DNA of 64,000 nt from Planctomycetota bacterium (GTDB taxonomy: Bacteria > Planctomycetota > Planctomycetia > Gemmatales > Gemmataceae): positions 1 through 64,000 of the forward strand of contig JACPPF010000169.1 of assembly GCA_016191165.1 (NCBI GenBank), given 5' to 3'. Each line of letters opens with the position of its first letter. The stretch's first letter is position 1. A program made the translations under genes and the position numbers. The notes under the pieces were generated by a model that saw only the letters and a list, made by a program, of their open reading frames with translations, made no database searches and had not been told where the DNA came from. Below are positions 1-8,993 of this stretch, piece after piece.

Positions 1-1
1 G

Positions 2-127
2 GTGCGCAACGCGCTGATCCACATCTTGGCGGGCGTCAACGCGTCGAGCAACGCCGCCGCCATCCGCCGGCTCAACGCTCGCCCCGAGGATGCGCTCGCC
101 CTTCTCGATCTGCCGCAGCTTCAATAA
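2..127 (+). CDS. C-terminal fragment of an unidentified protein
   Basis: The window opens inside a reading frame that ends with TAA at 125-127 and gives the last 41 residues of a protein whose start lies to the left. The peptide is Ala/Leu/Arg-rich (it contains RNALIHILAG and ends LDLPQLQ). Its general look recalls the tails of some DDE transposases, but no catalytic motif is present, so the identity stays open. The following 170 bases before the next start hold nothing I can name. Confidence 0.4.
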   Translation: MRNALIHILAGVNASSNAAAIRRLNARPEDALALLDLPQLQ

Positions 128-301
128 GCGAATAGCCCTGGCGTTGGGCAAGAATTCAGGCCCGACCCCTTGACGCAAATATTAAAATCTGGTGTGATAG
201 ACGCTACCCAGCACCGCGCGGCGCCATCCCGGCGTCTATGCACCCCCCCAGTAGTTCCCGGCTTAACCGTTCCCGGGCAGGCGTTTGAGGTAGCAGCAGC
301 C

Positions 302-1765
302 ATGTCAAGTTTGGACGCGGGAATGATGGCGGACAACGCCGTGCGATTGGGCCTGCTGGCCAACCACCAGGCCGAGGAGGCCTGGGAGGAGTTGGGCAAC
401 CGCAAGGGCTCACCTACCGAATTCCTCCGCGCCATGGAACGCAGGGGCTACCTCACCCCTTTCCAGAGCAGCAAACTCACCCGCGGCGATCGCGACGGGT
501 TTTTCCTCGGCGGCTACCGCATCCTCTACAAGATCGCTTCCGGCAGCTTTGGCCGTGTTTATCGCGCCGATGATCCTTCCTCGGGCCGCGTGGTGGCGAT
601 CAAGGTCTTGCGCAAGAAATGGTCGGAGGACAAACACAAAATCGAGCTGTTCATGCGCGAAGGCAAGATGGGCATGAGCCTTCGGCATCCCAACATCGTT
701 GAGATCTTGGCCGTCAATCAGGAAGCCAGCACCAACCAATACTACATCATCATGGAATTCGTGGAAGGCGGCAACCTCCGCGACTTCCTGCAGATTCGCA
801 AGAAACTGACGCCCCCCGATGTTTTACGCATTCTGGAAGACACCGCGGCAGGCCTGGCTCATGCTTTCGCGCAAGGAGTGACGCATCGCGACATGAAGTT
901 AACCAATGTGCTCCTGTCCAGTCAGGGGCCGGCCAAGCTGGTCGATTTTGGCCTCGCAGGGGCCAAGGTCGGGGCGGGGGGCAACATCGGCCGGGTGGGG
1001 GAGGAAAAGGAGGAAGTCAGCGTCGATCGCACCGTTGACTACGCCGGCCTGGAGCGCGTCACCGGCGCCCCGCATGGCGATCCACGCAGCGACATCTTCT
1101 TCCTCGGCTGCCTTGCCTATGAGCTTTTGACAGGCCGTACGCCGCTGGAGTACCCACGCAGCCAGCGCGAGCGCATGGCGCCGAAACGATTCGAGAATAT
1201 CGTTCCCCTCTCCCCGGCTGACGCGCCGGCACCCGTCGCACGCCTGGTTGAAAACATGATGATGTTGCAACCGGACCTGCGCATCCAGACCGCGGCCCAG
1301 CTTTTCGAGCGCATCCGCGAATGCCGCGCTGAACATGGCGGCGCCGGCGTCGGTACGGCGGCGAAGAAAGGCCAGGCCACCATCTTCCTGGCCGAAAGCG
1401 ACGAGAGCCTTCAGGACGTTTTGCGCACCAAGCTCAAGGAAGAAGGGTTTCGCATCCTGATCGCCGCGGACCCGACACGTGCCCTCGACCGTTTCCGGTT
1501 GCAACCGTTCGACCTCCTGATCGTCGATGCCGCCACCACGGGTGAGAGCGGCTATTACGTTTTTGAACGGATCATGGAGGACGCGATGCGCCAGGAAATC
1601 CCCTGTGGTGGGATTCTGATGCTCACCGAAAGCCAACTCGAATGGCAAAAACGCATTGCCGAATTCCCTGGCGCCACCGCCCTCATACAGCCTGTGAAAT
1701 ATCGGCAGTTGCTAAAATCAATTCGTGCCTATCTCGGTGATTCAGTCCAGCGGGCCGAGGCCTGA
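302..1765 (+). CDS. Ser/Thr protein kinase fused to a response-regulator receiver domain
   Basis: A cytoplasmic signalling protein of 487 residues. The Hanks-type kinase domain spans about residues 70-340 and shows the glycine loop (GSFGRVYRA), the VAIKVL lysine, the catalytic loop HRDMKLTN near 195 and DFGLAG near 214, so it should be active. A receiver-like domain follows at about 360-485, with a candidate phospho-accepting Asp in LLIVDAATTGESG. I saw no membrane segment. The frame is open back to 170, but I chose the ATG at 302: the extra 44 residues look non-protein-like and GAGG sits upstream of 302. A kinase with its own receiver suggests cross-talk between Ser/Thr and two-component signalling, in keeping with the sensor kinase and HD-GYP regulator downstream. 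The targets are unknown. Confidence 0.85.
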   Translation: MSSLDAGMMADNAVRLGLLANHQAEEAWEELGNRKGSPTEFLRAMERRGYLTPFQSSKLTRGDRDGFFLGGYRILYKIASGSFGRVYRADDPSSGRVVAIKVLRKKWSEDKHKIELFMREGKMGMSLRHPNIVEILAVNQEASTNQYYIIMEFVEGGNLRDFLQIRKKLTPPDVLRILEDTAAGLAHAFAQGVTHRDMKLTNVLLSSQGPAKLVDFGLAGAKVGAGGNIGRVGEEKEEVSVDRTVDYAGLERVTGAPHGDPRSDIFFLGCLAYELLTGRTPLEYPRSQRERMAPKRFENIVPLSPADAPAPVARLVENMMMLQPDLRIQTAAQLFERIRECRAEHGGAGVGTAAKKGQATIFLAESDESLQDVLRTKLKEEGFRILIAADPTRALDRFRLQPFDLLIVDAATTGESGYYVFERIMEDAMRQEIPCGGILMLTESQLEWQKRIAEFPGATALIQPVKYRQLLKSIRAYLGDSVQRAEA

Positions 1766-2275
1766 TCCGCCGGTTCAGGTCATGTCTTTGGGAGTTTTCC
1801 TGGCCCCATCCGGGAGTTTTACCCTATTCGTCCTGGCGGTTTATCCATTACCGTAACCTTTGGTTGTTTTTACGGAACAAAGAGGGGCCCCGCCGAATTC
1901 TGACACGGACATGTCATGTCAAGTCAACCGCACGAAGGCCAACTGGTTCTGTTTGCCGGGTGCGGAGCCCTCTGCACGAAACTCGAATCGACGCGCTGCG
2001 CTGGAAGCCGGCCTTTGACCGCGCGCTTGCGCGGCATGAGTGAACTTGGCTGCATCTGTCAATCCCTATTCTGCGAGCGTGGTTCCGCCCGGGCCTCGCA
2101 AAGAAAACCAAGGAGAAGCTCCGCGGCCGACAAGCCTGCTGATTGGGTCCGAATCCTGTCCGACAACTGAATAGCCTACCGGAGAACCGGATAAAGTACC
2201 ACGACAGGGGCCGTGCAGTAAGCACCGAGCACGGTATGACTGTTGTCCCACAGTTCAATGGAACCAAGTGCAAGC
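1766..2275. other. Intergenic region, 510 bases, no gene recognised
   Basis: This stretch separates the kinase-receiver gene from the hybrid histidine kinase. A plus-strand frame at 1916-2170 and antisense frames up to 124 codons exist, but none has a good ribosome site, a recognisable motif or protein-like composition. The promoter of the downstream two-gene signalling operon should lie here; I could not pick a convincing -35/-10 pair. Confidence 0.5.
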
Positions 2276-5158
2276 ATGACGAATCCACTCAAGCCCAATG
2301 TGCTCGTCGTTGATGATTCGCGCACGAACCGCCTCGCAGTCGAATACGCGCTGGCCGGGCTGGACATCAACCTGATCAAGGCCGAGTCCGGTGAGGACGC
2401 TCTGCGCCATGCCCGGCAGCGCGACTTTGCGCTGATCCTGATGGACATCGTGATGGGGGGAATCGACGGCTTCGAGACGGGGCAGTTACTTCGCAAGGAC
2501 CCGCGATTTGAGCTAACACCGTTGATCTATCTGACCGGCTCATACCAGGACGATGTAAGCCGGGCCAAGGCCTATTCCGTGGGGGCGGTCGATTTCCTGC
2601 TCAAGCCCGCCGATGCGGACGTTCTACGCGCCAAGGTGCAGGTCTTTGTCGAGTTGTGGAAGAAGTCCCAGGAGGTCAAGTACCAGACCGCCGAGTTGAC
2701 ACGACTTCACGACGAACTCGAACAGCGCGTCGTGGAACGGACCGCCGAGTTGCGCAAGAGTGAGGAACGCCTGCGAATTCTGCACCAGATCGACCGGGCC
2801 CTGATCGCGGCGGAAGGACCGGAAGCCATCGCAGCCGCGGCCTTGCCTCCCTTGCGCCAGCTCCTCGGCGTGAACCGGGTGGTCGTGAATCTTTTCAATC
2901 TGGCTACCGGCGAGGTTGAATGGCTCGCCGCGGCGGGGCGCCGACGCGTTCATGTTGGGCCAGGGGTTCGTTATTCGATCCGGCTCATGGGTGACGTGGA
3001 AGCGCTGCAAAGAGGTGAACCGCAGCTAGTCGATGTGAATTCGCTTCCGCCAGGTCCCGAGGTGGATGCGCTGTTCGCCTCCGGGGTTCACACCTATGCC
3101 GTGATACCCATGATCGCGGGCGGCGATTTGTTCGGCGCGCTTAGTTTTGGAGGGCCGTCGGGGTCCTATTCGAGCGACCAAATCAGCATCGCCCAGGGCG
3201 CGGCCGCCCAGTTCGCGATTGTGTTGATGCAGGCTCGCCTTCACGACCGCCTGAAACGCCAGGCGCGCGAGTTTCAGAGTGCCTTTGAAGATACCAATGT
3301 CCCCATGGGATTGACCGACATCAATCATCGCTTCGTGCGAGTCAACGCCGCCCTTGCGCGAATGTTTGGCTATTCCGTGGAGGAACTGCTTGGCAAGTCC
3401 ATGCCCGAGTTGACCCATCCCGATGATCTTGCGGAAAGCTTCGCCCAGCGCGAATTGCTGAACGCCGGCAAGGTCCCCTACTTTCAGATCGAAAAGCGAT
3501 ACCTGCGCAAGGACCGCCAGGTTCTCTGGGCCCTGGCCAACGTGTCCGTAATTCGCGACGCGGCAGGGAAACCGCTGCAGTACATCGGCCAGGTGCAAGA
3601 CATCACCGAGCGCAAGCAGGCGGAAGAAGCACTCCGCCAGTCCGAGATGCAATTCCGCCTGGTCTGGGAAAACTCCCTGGACGGCATGCGGTTGACCGAC
3701 TCGCACGGCATGGTGCGGCGAGTCAACGACGCCTTTTGCCGAATGGTCGGAATGCCCCGCGAGGCCCTGGAGGGGCACCCGTTCACGCTCATTTACCCGG
3801 AGGAGCAACGGGCGGAGCTCCTGGCGGCTTTTCAGAAGCGATTCACGGCCAGCACAACCGAGCCCTACTACACCAAGGAGATCGTGCTGAGAAATGGCCG
3901 GAAAGTGCATCTTGAAATTTCCAATTCCTTTCTGGAAATGACCGGCCAGCCGCCCCAACTTCTCAGCATCATCCGCGATGTCTCCGACCAGATCCAGATG
4001 GAAGCCAAGCTGCGGCAAGCGCAGAAACTGGAAGCGTTCGGCCAACTCGCCGGCGGAGTGGCTCACGATTTCAACAATTTGCTGACGATCATCACGGGTT
4101 ATAGCGAAATGATCCTCAGTGAAACAATCCCGGTCGACCAACACGCTGGTTTCATCCGGGAAATTCGCAAGGCAGGCAACCGCGCCGCGTCGCTTACGCG
4201 CCAGCTCCTGGCATTCAGCCGCAAGCAGATGTTGCAGCCCGTCGAGTTGGACCTTAACGCCCTGATAAGTGAGGCGGAAAAGATGCTCCGACGGCTGATC
4301 GGCGAGGACATCGACCTGGCTACCGCGCTGGACCCGGACCTGGGCCAGGTGAAAGCCGATCCGGGGCAAATCGAGCAGGTGATCATGAATTTGGTCGTCA
4401 ACGCCCGTGACGCCATGCCCGAGGGAGGCCATCTCACCATCGAGACCCGCAATGTCGAACTCGATCAAGAATACGCGCGGAGACACGCCGAGATCAAGCC
4501 GGGAAGGTTTGTGATGCTGGCCGTGGCCGATTCGGGCTGCGGCATGGACGAAGCAATCCGGGCCAACATCTTCGAGCCGTTCTTTACAACCAAGGAAGTC
4601 GGCAAGGGCACCGGACTGGGCCTCGCCACCGTTCACGGGATCGTCAAACAGAGCGGTGGGAGCATCGAGGTCTACAGCGAGGTAGGCCGCGGCACCACTT
4701 TCAAGATCTACCTGCCGCGCGTCAACGCCTCGCCGCCGTCAAGCAAGTCCTGGCCGGGCCTGTCGCCGACGCTGCCGGGAACGGAGACGATCTTGCTGGC
4801 CGAAGACGAGGAGGGAGTCCGAACCACGGTCCAACTGGCCCTCGAAGCACACGGCTATAAGGTCCTGTCCGCACGGAGCGGCCTGGAGGCGCTCGAACTT
4901 TGCCGACAGCATCCAGAAGCAATCCACCTGTTAATGACCGATGTCGTCATGCCCAAGATGAGCGGTCGGCAATTGGCTGACCAGGTGGTTGGGCTGCGGC
5001 CAAACATTCGCGTTCTCTACCTGTCAGGCTACACCGATGACGCGGTGGTTCGCCATGGCGTGCTCGAAGCCGGGGCCGCCTTCCTGCAAAAGCCGTTCAC
5101 CCCGCGGGCCTTGACCCGCAAGGTTCGTGACACCCTTGATGGGTCCAGCGCCCGGTAG
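2276..5158 (+). CDS. Hybrid sensor histidine kinase (REC-GAF-PAS-PAS-HisKA-HATPase-REC)
   Basis: A 960-residue soluble sensor kinase. The order is a receiver domain (about 8-125, Asp in LILMDIVM), a linker coiled coil, a GAF domain (about 165-320), two PAS domains (about 330-575), a HisKA dimerisation domain with the phospho-accepting His in [11 protein letters not shown] near 597, a HATPase domain (about 700-815, with [12 protein letters not shown]) and a second receiver (about 838-955, Asp in LLMTDVVMP). No transmembrane segment is visible, so it should sense cytoplasmic signals or be switched through its N-terminal receiver. The frame can be extended to a TTG at 2243, but the ATG at 2276 places the start just before the receiver domain (NVLVVDDS). 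The response regulator gene begins 21 bases downstream, which makes them a likely cognate pair. The ligand is unknown. Confidence 0.9.
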   Translation: MTNPLKPNVLVVDDSRTNRLAVEYALAGLDINLIKAESGEDALRHARQRDFALILMDIVMGGIDGFETGQLLRKDPRFELTPLIYLTGSYQDDVSRAKAYSVGAVDFLLKPADADVLRAKVQVFVELWKKSQEVKYQTAELTRLHDELEQRVVERTAELRKSEERLRILHQIDRALIAAEGPEAIAAAALPPLRQLLGVNRVVVNLFNLATGEVEWLAAAGRRRVHVGPGVRYSIRLMGDVEALQRGEPQLVDVNSLPPGPEVDALFASGVHTYAVIPMIAGGDLFGALSFGGPSGSYSSDQISIAQGAAAQFAIVLMQARLHDRLKRQAREFQSAFEDTNVPMGLTDINHRFVRVNAALARMFGYSVEELLGKSMPELTHPDDLAESFAQRELLNAGKVPYFQIEKRYLRKDRQVLWALANVSVIRDAAGKPLQYIGQVQDITERKQAEEALRQSEMQFRLVWENSLDGMRLTDSHGMVRRVNDAFCRMVGMPREALEGHPFTLIYPEEQRAELLAAFQKRFTASTTEPYYTKEIVLRNGRKVHLEISNSFLEMTGQPPQLLSIIRDVSDQIQMEAKLRQAQKLEAFGQLAGGVAHDFNNLLTIITGYSEMILSETIPVDQHAGFIREIRKAGNRAASLTRQLLAFSRKQMLQPVELDLNALISEAEKMLRRLIGEDIDLATALDPDLGQVKADPGQIEQVIMNLVVNARDAMPEGGHLTIETRNVELDQEYARRHAEIKPGRFVMLAVADSGCGMDEAIRANIFEPFFTTKEVGKGTGLGLATVHGIVKQSGGSIEVYSEVGRGTTFKIYLPRVNASPPSSKSWPGLSPTLPGTETILLAEDEEGVRTTVQLALEAHGYKVLSARSGLEALELCRQHPEAIHLLMTDVVMPKMSGRQLADQVVGLRPNIRVLYLSGYTDDAVVRHGVLEAGAAFLQKPFTPRALTRKVRDTLDGSSAR

Positions 5159-5179
5159 AAAAAAATGGAGAAAGCCCCC

Positions 5180-6160
5180 ATGAACCGACATCACATCCTG
5201 GTAATTGACGACGACGCGGCCGTCGCCGGCTTGCTTGAGCATTTGCTGGAAACCGCCGGCCACCAAGTGACCCTGGCCCGGGATGGTCGGGAGGGATTGG
5301 CCCTGGTCGGGACGAATAAGTTCGACCTGGTCCTTACGGACCTCGATATGCCCCACTTTGACGGCCATGACGTCTGTCACCGCATCAAGCAGGAACCGGC
5401 CACGAGATTGATTCCCGTCTTGATGATCACCGGCCGAAATGCGCAGGAGGCTAAATTGCGCGCCTGGGAACTGGGGGCCGACGATTATCTGACCAAGCCG
5501 TTCGACACGGTGGAAGTCCTGGCCCGATGTCGATCCCTGCTGCGCGTCAAACAACTGATGGACGAACTCGATTCGGCGGAAGCCGTCGTCTTCGCGTTCG
5601 CGCGGGCGGTCGAGGCCAAGTGTCGTTACACCTGGGGACATTCGGAGCGGGTCGCCGCCGGCGCGGTGGGCCTGGCTCAGCGCCTGGGGCTTCCCGAGGC
5701 GGACCAGGGGGTATTGCGAAAGGGGGCCATGCTCCATGACATCGGCAAAATCAACATTCCCGACGCCATCCTCAACAAGCCGGGCGCACTGACCGCCGCG
5801 GAGTATGAAATCGTCAAGCAGCATCCGACCCAGGGCGCCCGCATCGTTGAGCCGCTGCAGTCCATTCGCGATACCATTCCGCTGATCCGCTGGCACCACG
5901 AGCGGCTCGATGGGCAAGGTTACCCGGACGGCCTGTTCGGCGGGGCCATCCCTCTTATGGCTCGCATCCTCGCGGTCGCCGACGTATTCGACGCGATCTC
6001 GAGCGAACGGCCTTACCGGCCGGCCCTGTCGTTACCGGAAAGTTTCGCGATCCTCCGCACCAATGCCGCCGGTGGCGGCCTCGACCCGGAACTCGTCAAA
6101 TGCTTTTGCGGACCGTCGGCGACGTCCATGCTGGACCCGAAAAATGCCGTCTTGGTGTAG
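5180..6160 (+). CDS. Response regulator with HD-GYP cyclic-di-GMP phosphodiesterase output
   Basis: A 326-residue regulator. The receiver domain covers about residues 4-120, with the phospho-accepting Asp in LVLTDLDMPHFDG. The HD-GYP domain follows at about 130-310: HDIGK is the HD motif, and HHERLDGQGYPDGL is the GYP signature that marks cyclic-di-GMP phosphodiesterases. The metal-binding motifs look intact. I chose the ATG at 5180 because GGAG lies nine bases upstream; another ATG at 5165 would add five residues. The gene sits immediately after the hybrid kinase gene, so phosphorylation by that kinase is the simplest way it could be controlled. It would then link the kinase signal to cyclic-di-GMP turnover. 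Confidence 0.9.
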   Translation: MNRHHILVIDDDAAVAGLLEHLLETAGHQVTLARDGREGLALVGTNKFDLVLTDLDMPHFDGHDVCHRIKQEPATRLIPVLMITGRNAQEAKLRAWELGADDYLTKPFDTVEVLARCRSLLRVKQLMDELDSAEAVVFAFARAVEAKCRYTWGHSERVAAGAVGLAQRLGLPEADQGVLRKGAMLHDIGKINIPDAILNKPGALTAAEYEIVKQHPTQGARIVEPLQSIRDTIPLIRWHHERLDGQGYPDGLFGGAIPLMARILAVADVFDAISSERPYRPALSLPESFAILRTNAAGGGLDPELVKCFCGPSATSMLDPKNAVLV

Positions 6161-6413
6161 GGCGAGTGGCAGGAGGAAAGAAACCCGCCGGACCGGACTT
6201 CAGTCCACGCCACATCTCCAGGCGTCTGCCCGGCGGCCAAATCATGTCCTGTCGCTCGCTAAAGCAACGATGCCACCGCAACGCCTCATGCCTCAAATGG
6301 CAAAGCGCGGACGGGCATGGGTTCATCTCGCCAGGAGTTCCGCAATTCAAGAAACCAAATGCGCTTGCAAGGCGAAAAACAACAGCTAGAATGAGGGGGT
6401 TGGTTGAAAAAAT

Positions 6414-6485
6414 GCGGGCGTAATTCAGTGGTAGAATGCTAGCTTCCCAAGCTGGACGTCGCCGGTTCGAATCCGGTCGCCCGCT
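6414..6485 (+). tRNA. tRNA-Gly (anticodon CCC)
   Basis: The acceptor stem GCGGGCG (6414-6420) pairs fully with CGCCCGC (6478-6484). The anticodon stem CTAGC/GCTGG encloses the loop TTCCCAA, giving anticodon CCC. The T arm GCCGG-TTCGAAT-CCGGT is intact. The discriminator is T and CCA is not encoded. The integrase gene starts 113 bases downstream, the usual arrangement for an element inserted at a tRNA 3' end. Confidence 0.95.
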
Positions 6486-6559
6486 CTGACAGAAGTATCA
6501 AGCCGATAGCGACTTAACGCGATCCTCCCGATGTTCGGGATTGGCGGCTGAACCCGGTT

Positions 6560-6580
6560 ATCCAGTACGGTGTACTGGAT
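6560..6580. promoter_or_regulatory. Perfect 9-bp inverted repeat upstream of the integrase
   Basis: ATCCAGTAC and GTACTGGAT are perfect reverse complements separated by GGT, and end 18 bases before the integrase ATG. A structure with the same geometry (9-bp arms, 3-base gap, sharing ACTGG/CCAGT) precedes the DUF1580 gene at 8046-8066. They are candidate operators, excisionase sites or mRNA hairpins controlling the two genes. Confidence 0.5.
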
Positions 6581-6598
6581 TCTTTCGGAGTCAGCGCC

Positions 6599-7816
6599 AT
6601 GTCCCGCACCAAATCTGGCACTATCCCCACCTACCGCCACCACAAAGCCAGGAATCTCGCGGTCGTCACCGTTGACGGCCACGACTACTACCTTGGCACT
6701 TACGGCAGCCCCGACAGCCACAGAAGATACGAAGCTCTGGTCCGGTCGTGGCGCGAACGTCAGGATGACCCTGAGCCGTCCGCCAATCAGCTGCTGGTCC
6801 CCACCGACCGGCCGAGCGTGAACGAACTGATCCTCGCGTATCTCAAGTTCGTCAAGCAGCACTACAAGCTTTACCATGGCAGGAACAAGGAGGCTGCTTG
6901 CGTCTCCGACGCCCTCGCGGCGATTCAGGAATGCGGCTACGGCCCCGAGCCTGCCGATGCCTTTCGCCCCAAAGACCTGAAAAAGGTCCGAGACTGCATG
7001 ATCGCGAAAAACTGGTCTCGCGGCTACCTCAACCATCAGGTCATACGGATCAAGCGCATGTTCGCGTATGCCGTCGAGGAGGACATGGTGCCCGGTTCTG
7101 TCTATCACGGTCTCCTGGCGATCAAAGGCTTGCGAAAGGGAACACCAGGTGTCCGCGAGGCGGGCAAGGTCAAACCTGTTCCGACCGACGATGTCAAGGC
7201 CGTGCTGAAAAAGGCCAACAGGATGATCAAGGCGATGGTGCTTTTTGCTTGGTACACCGGAGCCAGACCCGGGGAAGTCTGCGCCTTGAAGCCGTGCTAT
7301 CTGGACACTGGCACGAGGGTGTGGACATTCAGCGTGCCTCCCGACAGCAACAAGACCGATGTCCACGATCAGGAGCGGACAATCTACGTCGGCCCGAAGG
7401 CACAGAAAGTACTGAAAGTCTGGCTGAAGAACATCGAACCTCACGAATATGTATTCAGCCCGATCCGTGAAGCACAGCTGAGGCAGGCAGCAAGGGCGGC
7501 AGCGCGAAAAACGAAACCGACGCCTTCGGAACTCCGAAAGAAAGAGGAGCGGAAAAGACGACTGCCGAAACGCTGCAAGCGCGACCATTACGACCCCAAC
7601 GCATTTCGGCAGGCAGTCGTCCGACTGTGTGACGCTGCCGGCGTGTCCCGCTGGTCGCCGAATCGCCTTCGGCACAACGCTGGCACAAGGTTCCGCAGGA
7701 AATACGGAATTGAGGTCGCCCGCATCCTGCTAGGACACAGCAGAGTATCCACGTCCGAGATCTACGCAGCGCCAAACGCAAAGAAGGCGATGAAGGCCGC
7801 GCTCGACATGGGATAA
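6599..7816 (+). CDS. Tyrosine recombinase / integrase
   Basis: A 405-residue phage-type site-specific recombinase. The N-terminal part has a SAM-like core-binding region (about 75-190). The catalytic domain shows box I TGARPGEV (Arg near 222), box II NRLRHNAGT near 357, LLGHSRVS near 376 and the probable nucleophilic Tyr in SEIYAAP near 388. The first His of the HxxR box is replaced by Asn (N-R-L-R), which is unusual; the other catalytic positions look present. The ATG at 6599 has CGGAG upstream. Lying directly 3' of a tRNA gene, it is the likely integrase of the accessory region to its right. A Lys/Arg-rich insertion at about 300-335 separates the boxes. I did not find a second copy of the tRNA 3' end in the window. 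Confidence 0.9.
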   Translation: MSRTKSGTIPTYRHHKARNLAVVTVDGHDYYLGTYGSPDSHRRYEALVRSWRERQDDPEPSANQLLVPTDRPSVNELILAYLKFVKQHYKLYHGRNKEAACVSDALAAIQECGYGPEPADAFRPKDLKKVRDCMIAKNWSRGYLNHQVIRIKRMFAYAVEEDMVPGSVYHGLLAIKGLRKGTPGVREAGKVKPVPTDDVKAVLKKANRMIKAMVLFAWYTGARPGEVCALKPCYLDTGTRVWTFSVPPDSNKTDVHDQERTIYVGPKAQKVLKVWLKNIEPHEYVFSPIREAQLRQAARAAARKTKPTPSELRKKEERKRRLPKRCKRDHYDPNAFRQAVVRLCDAAGVSRWSPNRLRHNAGTRFRRKYGIEVARILLGHSRVSTSEIYAAPNAKKAMKAALDMG

Positions 7817-8045
7817 ATGCTGAAATCACGGATTTATCGCGAGGGTGCGACAGGGACGTGAGAGATGTTTGCACGCGGGGGTTGACGGCAACGTCCCTCT
7901 CGCCTATGATTCTCTATCGTTCGGTTCTACCGCGGAGTCGGCTGGGAGAGCTTCCCGCAATTCGGAACCTTCGAGTATTCAGAAACCCGAAAGGGTTCAT
8001 TTCACACCTGGGACCTCCCACTCGACGGGTGATGTGAACCTCAAA

Positions 8046-8066
8046 GATAACTGGTTTCCAGTTATC
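8046..8066. promoter_or_regulatory. Perfect 9-bp inverted repeat before the DUF1580 gene
   Basis: GATAACTGG and CCAGTTATC are perfect reverse complements with a TTT gap. The ribosome site GGAGAGG begins at the next base (8067), so the hairpin touches the translation start region of the gene beginning at 8081. The rest of the 264-base gap after the integrase holds no gene I can support. Confidence 0.5.
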
Positions 8067-8080
8067 GGAGAGGTTCCGCC

Positions 8081-8788
8081 GTGCAACAGAACCGTCACCA
8101 AACCGCTCCCTCCACCGTTAATCAACAAGCCCAGCACAGCGAGACCGCTGGGGGATCAAGCCTGATCCGTCTGGCGGACATGCCTAATCATGTCCCCCCG
8201 GGCCGCAACGGGAAAAAGCGGCACAAGACAACGATCTTCCGATATGCCACACGTGGCGTGGCCGGTGTCCGACTTGAAGTCTGGCGACTCCCCGACGGGT
8301 GGTACTCCAGTCGCGAGGCGTGGGATCGTTTCGTGGAACAGCTGACGGCTGCGCGTCGCACTGGCCCGTCCACGCCGCGCGTATTGTCTCCCACGGCCGC
8401 CAAACGGCAAAACTCTGTCGAGGCAGAAATTGAGGCAGTGCGCGCTTCCATCGGAAGACAGGCCACAGCCTCCAAGGACGAGGGAGCCCCTGAACCTAGC
8501 GCGCCAAAGCCGCGCTGGGATGCCGACCGCGCTGAACTCTGGTTCGGAAATCGTCTCTGCAAGCGATTCCGTCAGAAGGCAAAGAACCAACGCATCATTC
8601 TCGCCACCTTCCAGGACGATGACTGGCCCAGCCGAATCGACGATCCGCTTTCCCCTGATCCAGACCCAGAAACTGACAACCGGCAACGGCTCGCTGACGC
8701 CGTGCGCCGATTGAACAAGAACCCTTGCATTCTTTTCGAGCTTGACGGAACGTCCGAAGGCATCCTGTGGGCGCCAAGGCAACCATGA
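8081..8788 (+). CDS. DUF1580-type putative DNA-binding protein (excisionase-like)
   Basis: A 235-residue protein. Residues about 27-90 (IRLADMPNHVPPGRNGKK, then RGVRLEVWRLPDGWYSSRE) match the pattern I know from DUF1580, a planctomycete-associated small helix-turn-helix or excisionase-like family. A second conserved-looking block sits at the C-terminus (WFGNRLCKRFRQKAKNQRIILATFQDDDW ending in a GILW segment), making it longer than the bare domain. The start is GTG at 8081, supported by GGAGAGG eight bases upstream. Its position right after the integrase, behind a perfect palindrome, suggests a recombination-directionality factor or an element regulator. DNA binding is inferred from the family resemblance, not shown. 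Confidence 0.65.
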   Translation: MQQNRHQTAPSTVNQQAQHSETAGGSSLIRLADMPNHVPPGRNGKKRHKTTIFRYATRGVAGVRLEVWRLPDGWYSSREAWDRFVEQLTAARRTGPSTPRVLSPTAAKRQNSVEAEIEAVRASIGRQATASKDEGAPEPSAPKPRWDADRAELWFGNRLCKRFRQKAKNQRIILATFQDDDWPSRIDDPLSPDPDPETDNRQRLADAVRRLNKNPCILFELDGTSEGILWAPRQP

Positions 8789-8993
8789 GTGCTGCTCCGC
8801 GCCCGGCGGCACCAGCGCCCGTGGAGCGCCCGGCAATGAAATGGCATACTTCCAATGACGCTTCGCGGTCCCGATATTGGTGACCACTGTAGCGCCGCCC
8901 GCCGCTCGGCATGCGAGAGCAGCATGCTGCGCGAAAGAGATGTGTGGAGTGTGTAGGGTGTGTCGCCATACTCATGCGCGCGAAAGGAATGAA

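Noticed and set aside
1916-2170. 84-codon plus-strand frame before the hybrid kinase
   Set aside because: No ribosome site, unlikely composition and no motif; treated as intergenic.
3026-4636. 536-codon open frame antisense to the hybrid histidine kinase
   Set aside because: It lies wholly opposite a gene with clear domains and intact motifs; its translation shows no family features and is a product of high GC content.
6459-6485. Second copy of the tRNA-Gly 3' end as the distal attachment site
   Set aside because: I looked for the T-arm/acceptor sequence elsewhere in the window and saw none; the distal end may lie outside or have been lost.
6425-7675. 416-codon minus-strand frame across the tRNA and integrase
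   Set aside because: It runs through the tRNA gene and antisense to a well-supported integrase; no motif or ribosome site.
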